From Enchytraeus crypticus (taxonomy: Eukaryota; Annelida; Clitellata; Enchytraeida; Enchytraeidae): 64,000 bases of DNA. Below the pieces are notes generated by a model, which was not told the origin of the DNA, ran no database searches, and saw only the letters and a list, made by a program, of their open reading frames with translations. Location of the stretch: assembly GCA_905160935.1 (NCBI GenBank), contig CAJHZI010000207.1, positions 1,178,001-1,242,000 of the forward strand. The letters are read 5' to 3'. A program made the position numbers and the translations under genes. Shown here one piece after another: positions 50,897 to 60,785 of the stretch (within the stretch, counting starts at the first letter, position 1; every line of letters begins with the position of its first letter).

Positions 50897-50917
50897 CTAT
50901 ATATATATATATATATA

Positions 50918-50965
<48 letters not shown>
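50897..50965. repeat. (TA)n microsatellite
   Basis: Abuts the 5' end of the SINE-4 copy. Confidence 0.95.
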
Positions 50966-50966
<1 letters not shown>

Positions 50967-50968
<2 letters not shown>

Positions 50969-51328
50969 CCCGTGTTGTGCTCGGGTGTGGTTGGACCACT
51001 GCAGAATAGGGCAACCGCAAACAATCTGCTGCGCGTTCGTAAAAGGCGACTTAAGCAGCAGCTGAGGATGGTAAGAGGGGACCCACCTCACCATAAAAAA
51101 TTTTCCCCCAGGATTAATGGTAATTAATCCATGTAACTGAGGAAGGCAACGGGAAACCACATCAGAAGCCATACTTTACCCAAGGTTTAGGCTACATAAG
51201 GCATTGATTTTGTTTTTGTGAAGGGATTAACTTGTTGATTTAAGGAGTCCTCTTATGGAGCGAGAAAGCAGACTTTGAGTATGAATATGCACCTTGAACC
51301 TGCCACTTGGCAGTGCACTGAAGAGATA
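50967..51328 (+). mobile_element. SINE-4, fullest copy
   Basis: Head CCCCGTGTTGTGCTCGGGTG, GTTCGTAAAAGGCGACTTAA, middle GGGGACCCACCTCACC and TTTTCCCCCAGGATTAATGG, body GAGGAAGGCAACGGGAAACC, GGATTAACTTGTTGA, AGACTTTGAGTATGAATATG, and tail CCTGCCACTTGGCAGTGCAC then TGAAGAGA. The tail hairpin is shared with LINE-T. Confidence 0.8.
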
Positions 51329-51387
51329 TATACAGACACATAGGCCTATACAAATACAAATATATTCATACATGTTTATCTATATAA

Positions 51388-51389
51388 AC

Positions 51390-51454
<65 letters not shown>
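51388..51454. repeat. (TA)n microsatellite
   Basis: TA dinucleotide tract. Confidence 0.95.
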
Positions 51455-51455
<1 letters not shown>

Positions 51456-51568
51456 CTTATATCTTCTAAAGTTATGCGAAAGTTACACCTGGCGTCGACC
51501 CTGCGATTCAAGAAAGGTAGGCCCAATTAAATTGCCTAATAGACGGACAATTACGACTCTATGACTTG

Positions 51569-51726
51569 TAGGCCTACTGTAGACTGCAGTGGGTTTAGCC
51601 ACATAGGCCTACAGTAGACTGTAGTGGGTTTAGCCACATAGGCCTACAGTAGACTGCAGTGGGTTTAGCCACATAGGCCTACAGTAGACTGCAGTGGGTT
51701 TAGCCACATAGGCCTACAGTAGGCTG
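51569..51726. repeat. 35-bp minisatellite x 4.5
   Basis: Units of GGCCTACAGTAGACTGCAGT plus GGGTTTAGCCACATA at about 51571, 51606, 51641, 51676 and 51711. The unit junction is TAGGCCTA. Confidence 0.95.
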
Positions 51727-51944
51727 GGCTTTCAATATAACTATAGTAAATATAATCGATTACAAGTAGTTTAACCGCCATGGCATTAAATCTGTTCTAG
51801 GGCCTATAAGTATGAACCATAATCCAATGAAATATATGCTCAACCTGAAATCGAAACCAGGTAAGTAAACCTATTTAGGCCCTATTTAAGCAACATCATA
51901 TAGCACTATATTTAACATTACATTACATATATAGTTTTCTCTCT

Positions 51945-51995
51945 GTCTTAGTGCACTGCGAGTAGGCTGTGCACTAAGAGAGAGACAGAGAGAGA
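51945..51995. mobile_element. LINE-T/SINE tail remnant, inverted pair
   Basis: TCTCTGTCTTAGTGCACTG followed by CTGTGCACTAAGAGAGAGA: the family terminus in both orientations. Confidence 0.6.
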
Positions 51996-52296
51996 AATAA
52001 GCTACATGTCCATAGATTCACTGAGAATATTTAGTAGCAGCATTTAAACTAAAGGCCCTACTTTGCAATTTTATTAACGAAAATGAACGTTGAAAAAGCT
52101 AAAACCGTTTTTGGCTATAACAGTTATTACAAAAGCTAGAATTATAACGCACTCAACTAAAAATGCATGTGCATAAAGCATTAATCATCATCGATATCTT
52201 CCATTGAAAAAATCTTCCAGTGGCAGTTTTACTAGGATCGGGAGCGTAAAGCATTTAAAACAGACATTTAAATTCACATTCACTATAATTAGGCTA

Positions 52297-52475
52297 CAAT
52301 TCATATTCACAACAATTACAATTCATATTCACAACAATTACAATTCATATTCACAACAATTACAATTCATATTCACAACAATTACAATTCATATTCACAA
52401 CAATTACAATTCATATTCACAACAATTACAATTCATATTCACAACAATTACAATTCATATTCATTACAATTACAA
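52297..52475. repeat. 22-bp minisatellite x 8
   Basis: ATTCATATTCACAACAATTA plus CA repeated. The 22-bp period rotates the frames, giving a 101-codon false ORF. Confidence 0.95.
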
Positions 52476-52678
52476 TTATTCACTACAAGTACTTTCACAA
52501 ATATTATAACTACGAAGTAATTTTGACTAAATACCATTTTAGCACGCGTGTACCAAAATGATTTACTCATATAAAGCACGCCAACTTACGTAATACCTTT
52601 TAATTTAAAAATATTATTAACCTAAGAAATATATAATAATATTTAACTATATTAAATTATAAAATGTATACAAATAGG

Positions 52679-52872
52679 ACTGAGAAAGGCAACGGGAAAC
52701 CATCTCAGAAGCTATACGTTTCCCAAGCTATTAGCTACATAAGGCATGGATAAGGCAAAGACTTTGTGAAGGGATTAACATGTTGATCTAAGGGGTGCTC
52801 TTATGGAGCGAGAAAGCAGACTTTGAGTATGAATATGTACCTTGAACCTGCCCCTTGGCAGTGCACTGAAGA
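52679..52872 (+). mobile_element. SINE-4 3' part
   Basis: GAGAAAGGCAACGGGAAACC, GTGAAGGGATTAACATGTTG, TGAGTATGAATATGTACCTT and the tail CCTGCCCCTTGGCAGTGCAC then TGAAGA. Confidence 0.8.
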
Positions 52873-54490
52873 ATACAAATAGGCCTGTATACGATAATTG
52901 TATAATATATTTACAAATAATATTTAAGTTTGCAACATAGACCTACGTTACCTTCTACGTAAGTTTTAACGTTAACTGCTATCAACAACTTAATTATTTA
53001 ATTGTATCCATTATGGTTATTTCAAAGCATATTTAGGTAAATGATGGGCCGACTCTCAATTGAGATTTGATTATAGTAGGCCTATATACTATATAGGCCC
53101 CTAGTTCTAGTCATAAAAGAGAATCATAACAATTTTTACATCAATTCCATTCAATTTAAGCTTTGACATTAGGCCCACATTTTCATAAAAAAGAATCATA
53201 ATTGTTACACCAAATTTAGTCTCTAAAACACTTATTAATATTTTCAATTCAATTCTTTTAAAATGAAATACTTAAACTTGGATATCTAATTCCTGCGAAT
53301 TAATTTTTTGACAGAAACTTTAGTTTCTGTTAAAATAAAAAATAATTGAGGTTTATAGATGCCTATAAGTCATTTTAAAATTAATTTTTTCATGACGCCA
53401 ACTACTGTTTTATACACGGGTTATTTAGATATAAGATAAACTATACTACAACAATAACATAGCCAACAACAAAAAGCATAGACAACAACAAGCCAATTCA
53501 GAAAACAAAAATAAGAAGTCCATGGAGCCATGTGAAACCAAAATTCGGAAAACCAGCTTGAGGCTGATGCATTAAAGAAATATTAACTTAAATGGATATT
53601 AAGAAAGAAAATTTGCGAAATGTTTATTGTGGTATTAAATATCGAAACGTTAACTATTATGGTAATTTTATTATACACTGCACCATTTATCATTTAAGAA
53701 AAGTAGGCTATGCTAAATAAAGTGAGCTATGAAATATAACTAGATATAGCAATTAATATAGCATCCGATTTAGTAAATCTATTAGGGTAGTTTTACTACA
53801 TTGTGGAATTCTAAGATAGCCTAATAAGATGAATGCTTCATAACCACTTGCTTTATAGCCGAATTGTTAGCAAATTCAACTGATACGCAGGATGTCATCG
53901 TTTGGAATCCCGGTAAAGTCGAGCGGCTCAGACAGTATCATTTTGCTGCATGACTAAATGTTATGTTATATATCTGTTATATACCTGTTAGCCTGTACCT
54001 GTTATATACCTTATAGCCTGTTATATACCGAATGTATCAATTCATGAATGACAATCGCTTTTATCTACGCTTTGATCAATAAGGTTAAAACAATAAACAA
54101 TAAATCTTCTTCAAACTGTCAATTCCACAATTCATATAACTTAAGCCTATATCTTTAGCTATGGGGAAAGAATTCTGAACTGTTCTTGGTAGTTCCTTCT
54201 GGCAATCATATTCCTTTAATCAATCTCTCGGTCTTTTCGGCACCTGAAAACCTTCAAAAGTAAATACAAGCTGATAGAGAACGTGCAATATGGATTGCTC
54301 ACATCAGAGATCCGAATTAAATAACCATCAGCTTAAAATATCAGAGGATTGAACGCTAAATTAAAAACTTAGGACTGTAGTAGTCTAATTTATAAGTAGA
54401 GAAAGTTGATGAATGATATAGGCCTACCTATCGATAGATCTGGAGTGGAAGCGAACATTACATTGGGAAGGCAATGACAATCCACCCTGA
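52873..54490. other. AT-rich non-coding
   Basis: No exon or element recognised. Contains ATACCTGTTATATACC short repeats near 53975-54030. Confidence 0.55.
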
Positions 54491-54499
54491 TCCGTAATG

Positions 54500-54640
54500 C
54501 TCAATTGGCTGAGCCTACAGTATAGCGCATGCCGGTATATGTCACATCACGGATCAGTTGGTGCAGGGCTCAAATCCATTGTGATCTTCCCGCCTCTTCC
54601 CGCAAGTCACTGACATGCTTTCAAGCAAGAATCTGATATT
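54500..54640 (+). mobile_element. Degenerate SINE-1 copy
   Basis: ATTGGCTGAGCCTACAGT, CAGTTGGTGCAGGGCTCAAA (degenerate B-box) and TCACTGACATGCTTTCAAGC. Confidence 0.5.
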
Positions 54641-54719
54641 AACTTATCTCAATTTATGCTTACTAAAAAAATAAAGCAGAAAGAGAATATTAAATAAAAA
54701 TCAAAAAATATCAATAAGA

Positions 54720-54805
54720 ATTTAATGTCCAGTTCCTCGCCATGAGGCAATGTCATGGACGTCTCTTGCAGACTCTGTACAAACAGGCGCCAAAACACCA
54801 CAGGA
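54720..54805 (-). mobile_element. Retroelement tail fragment (GGAC-type)
   Basis: TTTAATGTCCAGTTCCTCGC, ATGTCATGGACGTCTCTTGC and CAAAACACCACAGGAAGACG. Its pair is at 54985. Confidence 0.55.
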
Positions 54806-54984
54806 AGACGACTGAGTACAGAAAGACCATAAGAGAAAGCGAAATCAAAAATAAATAATAAAGAATTAAGACGTGATCTTGGCATTATTATTTAGCCACC
54901 ATAGTTCTCTATTAAGTCTCTCAGTTCTTTCATATAGCTCAGCATCAACATTTCTGTAAAGAACCATTCAATCAGTCAGCAAGC

Positions 54985-55075
54985 ATTTAATGTCCGGTTC
55001 CTCGTCAATATTATATCAGGGATGTCTCTTGCAGAGTCTGTAAAACAGGCGTCAAAACACCTCACGATGACGACT
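54985..55075 (-). mobile_element. Retroelement tail fragment (GGAC-type)
   Basis: GCATTTAATGTCCGGTTCCT, GGGATGTCTCTTGCAGAGTC and CAAAACACCTCACGATGACG. Direct repeat of the 54720 segment. Confidence 0.55.
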
Positions 55076-55331
55076 TGTATGAAAACCAAAAGAGAAAAAA
55101 ATCAAAGCAGTACAAGTCCAAGATGATGCAAGATCTAAGGCAAGAAGGTCTAAATTTAGACGTATAGCAGAAAGAAATGGGTTTTTAGCGTGCCCTGGAA
55201 AGTACTAGTACAACTACAGGATCGAAGATGGAGCAGAAAACATGATGGAGTGTCTGCCAATGGCAGATCTAATGCCCGGTACAGTAAGGAAGTTTCTATT
55301 AGAGGAGAAAAGACTATGAGAGGGCTGATAG

Positions 55332-56266
55332 CAGGGGCGGATCCAGAAATTTTTAAAGGGGGGCCCGAAATTTTTTTGAGAATGTACACATTTTTTGCTT
55401 ACGCCCGCCTTCTTTGGGACACGTGACGCAACCTTCAAAATGCTGTTGGGGAAGGGGCTCAAAAATATTTTCACTATACTGCACTCGGCTCATAGAGTGA
55501 CTGTATCCCCGTATCTTACCTCCCACCACTAATACCCGTACTAAAGTCAGGGGAAATCTAAAAATTTCTAAAATCCTACATTTGTTTTGGAAAAAAATTG
55601 AGCTAGTGGAACTGTTCGAGTTCCCTCTCGTACCCCCCCCCCCAACCACTGCCCTTACAAATATAGTTATACAGACTGCGTCAAAATAAACTGACCCCCT
55701 ACCGAAAAATTTCTATAACTTTTGTATCTGATGTCTCTTAACTCTCTTTATCACGTAAATTCAAGCAATTATTCATGGTCCAATTGTACACATATGGTGA
55801 AAAAGTGATGAAAATATATACACCAAAATTCGAGTTACAGGTCGCCATGCCCCAACCTTTTATAGATTTCCTAAATAAAACTGTCTATAACTTTGCTATC
55901 TGATGGTTCCTTATTAAATAAATGAAGTCTTTATTCATGATCCAATTCTACACGTATGGTGAAAAATTTATGGTAATATATATGCACCACAATTCGAGTT
56001 ACAGATCAATTTGCGCTCAACTCGAATTGTAGTAAATATATTTCCATGAAGTTTTCAGCATATGTGTAGAATTGCATCAGGTATTATCGCTAAAATTTTC
56101 ATGATAAAGAGACTTCAGATACCAAAGTTATAGAACATTTTTTGTAGGGAGTCAGGTTTTTTTGACGCAGTCTGTACATAGAAATTGCCACACAAACAAT
56201 GAAAATATTGTTAAATTTTTTTATCGACGGCCCAAAGGGGGGGCGGGCCTCCTGTTCCCCCCACTG
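55332..56266. mobile_element. hAT-type non-autonomous element with 8-bp TSD
   Basis: Starts CAGGGGCGGATCCAG and ends CCCCCCACTG, flanked on both sides by GCTGATAG (55324-55331 and 56267-56274). An 8-bp duplication with CAGGGGCGG/CAGTGG-like ends is characteristic of hAT. A second element is nested at 55672-56174. No transposase. Homologous to the 8267 copy. Confidence 0.88.
55672..56174. mobile_element. Mariner-like MITE nested in the hAT element
   Basis: Ends CAGACTGCGTCAAAATAAAC and TTTTTTTGACGCAGTCTG, flanked by TA on both sides, with subterminal CTGACCCCCTA / TAGGGAGTCAG. The interior contains related blocks in direct and inverted order (AATTCGAGTTACAG twice, CTCGAATTGTAG inverted). Confidence 0.88.
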
Positions 56267-56274
56267 GCTGATAG

Positions 56275-56969
56275 GTCAATAAGATCAAATAGAGAGGATA
56301 GTTGACCAAACTTTAATCACTGGAATGCCAAGGAAGTTGTACGCTAACTTTATTTATGAGACGATGGATTTATTGATAAAAAGCAGGCATGTAAATTAAT
56401 CATATCTATGACAATATGGTGCTCTGTGATTTGATCTCTGAAGGAACTGACTATGAAATAGCTACGGACACGTATGATACAATAAATCAATCTTACTATA
56501 ATCCTCGTCAGCTGAATTCTCAAGTACATCATTATGCAAAACACCCATGTTATATATATGAGCTGTTTCCTTATGTTCACACGCTGAAATCAATCAATCA
56601 ATCAGTCAATCAACCAATCAATCAATTAATAACTTGTAGACACTCTACATGCATGACATGCAGGCACAACACTGACTAATTACCTTCAAGTTTACAGATA
56701 GAAGTGCAGCCAAAATATAGCTATCAATCGAAAGAGTGTGGCATAGGCCTAAAAGTTACTTCTCTTTAATCAAATGCTTAATACCACATGTGAGAAATCT
56801 GTCAGCCTCTTTACATACATTCCTATTGAAGAATTCGTGTAAATTCGCAAAAATAGCTTATCCCAGCAAATCAAACAGCCTAAATTTAAAATTCAAGAAA
56901 CACCGACAAGCAGTTTGCTATAGTCTTTGTAGGTACACAGATAATATCAAGATGCAAGAAATGCAAATA
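56275..56969. other. 3' flank or intron of the 57-63 kb gene
   Basis: AT-rich. Short CAATCAATCAAT run near 56590-56630. No exon recognised. Confidence 0.5.
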
Positions 56970-56995
56970 TCAATTAAGAATAAAAGCACAATTAC

Positions 56996-59165
56996 CTAGA
57001 AGAGACATGCGTGTTCTCTTCCCACCCACCCTACCATTTCTAGTTCCAGTCATAGGAGGACTGGAGGAGATCTTGTTCGAATCAGTAAGATGCTTACATT
57101 CCCGCACTCCAAGAGCCATATTGATAGAAGGCAGTGCTTGTCCGCCTTCTCTTGGTGTGTTAGCCGCCAGTAAACTCTGCTCCAGTTGCCCCGATACAAC
57201 AACAATTCCACTTTTCAACAAAATTTCTGGTGCTATAAAGGTTTCAGCAAATGAGGGGGATATCATTCCACTCTGAGAATCAGTGTCATCTGAATGGACA
57301 TGATTACTGGTTGGTGCTACAATCATGTGATTACCATCAGAGCCCTCACTAGCAGAGCGCTTAGCATTGATGTTTGATTCTCTTGAAACAACTCGTTCAG
57401 CAGAGAGATCAATGGAAAAATTGGAAACAACAGTAGCAGGGTCTCCTCCACAGCTAGATGACACTAAGCTTTCCATATTTCCACTGAAATAATCGCTGTC
57501 CTCTGCACTGTCATATAATCCTGAAGTTATCCATGAGTCTATCCCTTCCATCATTAGTTGTTGGTCATCCGCAGTAAGACCCAAATCTAAATCTGAATCA
57601 TTGTGTCTTGAATTCTCTTCGTCCGGCTTCATATCAGATTTTGCAGGCAACTTGGTTAATGGTTGATATTGCATATCAATTGATTCTGTTGCGAAATTAT
57701 GTTCTTCGAAATCTGATTCTAAAATGTTCGGATCCACAGTTCGTGAGATTGCGACTGGCTCAAACATAGCTTCTACAGCACTTTCCTTATCAACGTTTCT
57801 ATTCTTAATATTAAGATCAGCAGAACTCATGCCATATCCTGGGATTGATATATCCTGCCCACCAGTGTCTGGATAGTCTACATGTACATCATTATTATGT
57901 TTCATACTGAACATGTCAGGCGATGTTACATTCATAGGGAGAGCAGGGGAGACATTTACAACAGCATTGTTCTGTCCTAAACTTTGCATTTGCTTGGGAT
58001 AGTCTGCAATTTGTCCGAAGTCATTATGAAAATCAGAGCCATGAGAGAAAACTTCACCATGAACAACCTTTCCCCTCATTAGTTTAAGTCTTGCCACGGC
58101 AATAGGATACAGCTGGATAATCGTCTCGTACATACCACCAATACGTTTGTTAAACTCCGGAGGTAGAGTAGAGTCATTAAGATTAGCCAGATTTTTCAGT
58201 CTGAGTATCATTTCAGAACTCATAGTAGGACTCAGTAGAAAATCTGGAGCCACTGAGCTGTGCACATCAACCTGCACAGAAGCCTTCTCTTGATCACAAG
58301 GGATTGAAAAGAATTGATTGATTCCATGGGCTCCATTGAGACCGAAAGAATCCGTTGAGGGAGACAACTGATCTTCACCTGGAATGTACAGATTTCTATT
58401 CGTATGGTTCTCGTTGGGTTGCATATCAGTAGACTGGATTGCAGTCATGAAACCGTCCCCAATTCTATGATTTGGTATATTGCCACAGAAAGCTTCGTCA
58501 GTCACACTGGACATGTTGCATGAAATAGCTTCTAAAGATTCATACGGCCGCATCTGTGATAGACTCTGTTGTGCAAAATTGCATGAATTTCCATAACTCT
58601 CAAGGTAATTCGATTGTTGATGTCTACTAACAATTGTGTTGTCATACAATTGAAGCGGACTGTCACATTGAGGATGAGACACGCCAAGATGGATGTCATA
58701 ACTTTTTCCCTGGATCTTTTGCAAATAGTTCTCCCCTGTCGACGCTAGATTCACTGCCATGCTACGATTACCTTGTTCTGTGGGTTTTGTTATACCGAAC
58801 TCGGTCAGATTCAATGAAACATTGGTAAAAATATTATCAATGATTCTAAAATCAACCCCGTTCTTTGTCTTAGATTCTATTGCCAGACGCGTTTGTTCTT
58901 GATATTCTTCAGTTTTAGTTATCCCAAATGCACCGCTAGGGCATGATTCAGCTGCGCTACTAGGGTATGATTCATATGCTCCGCTGGTTTGGTGGAAACT
59001 TGTATCACTACCTAAATTGCTGGAGGATGGGTTAGGATAACTTATTTGCAATGGCAAATAAACATCGGCAGGCTTCGCGTCATTTACATGTACATGTATA
59101 TTTGGCGGCTGAGTGAATAGAGCTTTTTGCTGAGCTGCTGCTGATAGAGAAATTTTCTTCTGCTT
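56996..59165 (-). CDS. Large 3' exon of the unrecognised acidic protein
   Basis: 723 codons plus one base from acceptor TTACAG at 59166-59171 to a donor-like GGTAATT at 56995. Starts [17 protein letters not shown]. If the donor is not used, the frame stops at 56970 after seven more residues. The internal block [20 protein letters not shown] is predicted helical and is the most protein-like part. The length and lack of stops in AT-rich DNA make a chance ORF very unlikely. Confidence 0.88.
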
Positions 59166-60500
59166 CTGTAATAATAATCATGATATTAACGTGGACTGAA
59201 TTATTCCTAAGTTAAATTATATCGTGTAATTTTTTTACCTTTTTAAATATCAAACAATTACTAAAACATTATATAATAATATATAAAAATTCAAATATCA
59301 TATAAAATTTAAAGTCAATCACACATTCTAGTGACATTTTAATCTGTGATGACATCTTGCACCCTTAAAACCAAATATTTAATCATTGGGCAGTTTAGTC
59401 AATTATCCACTTTATCAGTCCTGCGTATGTCCGAAATTTTACGCTAAGTTGGCTCTACTGGGAATTGATCCTATGATCTCATAAACACCCGTTTAAAATT
59501 TCATGACGTTACCTAAGTAAGGCACTCACACATTGAGCCAATTAAACGTTAATTTATATAATAACAATAATCAGTAGTCGCAGACATAAAAAGGAATTTC
59601 TTAGGCGTATACTCCCGATTAATGAAAATGAATTATAGAGGCAGAGGCAGGCCGCGATTAGGAATATTAAATGATTTAAAGATTCACTCATATGTGGACA
59701 TGAAGAGGAAAACGGAAGGCAGAGAAGCGTGGAGGCGTTACATACCATGGACCTTCCAGTAGGCAGTGCACTAAGAAAGAGAAACTAACTAAAATTTTAA
59801 TTACTTCTTTCAGTTAAAAAAAGTTAACCAAAAATAAATTGGTGCCCATTACCGTCTCTATACCTTTGAACTATATTTCTAAAACTAGCTTCATAAAAAA
59901 CACCTGTTTTGCACTTTTGTGCATTTTTTCATGTAAGCCCGCGCGACATGAAAATTATTGTGTACATAAGAAGTAGATAAAGTCATGCCCACCACTAGCA
60001 TTTCATGAAGGTGGTTGAACATCTTCAGGCAGACTTCCTTCAGTGGCTTTTTGCTTGAGTACCCGGAGTCGCTGTCTTGTTTGTGCTTTTCACCGTTGTT
60101 TGGATCACTAAATGGAACGCCGTCAGGCCATAGGTCAGGCTTCTTCCATGTGCCCTTAACTAAATGAAAATGTTGAACAGAGAATTAATGTTTAGCAAGA
60201 CTAATATCGCAGATGTCATCTGAGCTAAATAATAAATCTAACGAAGTTTACGTGATTTATCATTATTTTGTTAAATCACCTGAATTATATTTCTACTCTT
60301 TTATCCGGCTTGGAGACCTACGAACTCGTTACCAATAGTTCTATTGACTTGGTTTATCTAGTTCCTGTTTTTACGCAAGTTCTATCATGCTACAGCCGTA
60401 TGAGTAACGAAATATGTTTCCTACACTTGTAATATAAACAGAGCAGAAATTTATGAAACAGGATGTAGGCTAAATAAACTATTTAAATGTCATTATGTCC

Positions 60501-60545
<45 letters not shown>

Positions 60546-60725
60546 GAGACAATAGTGTTCACAAATATGTAATTTTACAGATTTACCAATCACATGTTTC
60601 AAAAACGATGAGTAACCATCAGACAACAATTTAACTATAATGTATTATAAATGTATTATAAACTATTTAAATGTCATTATGTCCGAAAATATATATATAT
60701 ATATATATATATACACTATTGTCTC

Positions 60726-60785
<60 letters not shown>

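Larger units (their letters stand above)
59170..59995 (-). other. Intron of the 57-63 kb gene
   Basis: Holds a degenerate SINE-2 copy (59385-59545) and a LINE-T tail (59636-59785); otherwise AT-rich. Confidence 0.6.

Noticed and set aside
52204-52509. 101-codon frame at the 22-bp repeat
   Set aside because: Simple tandem repeat without stops in any frame; no homology.
57007-57276. Plus-strand 89-codon frame opposite the large exon
   Set aside because: Shadow of the minus-strand coding exon.
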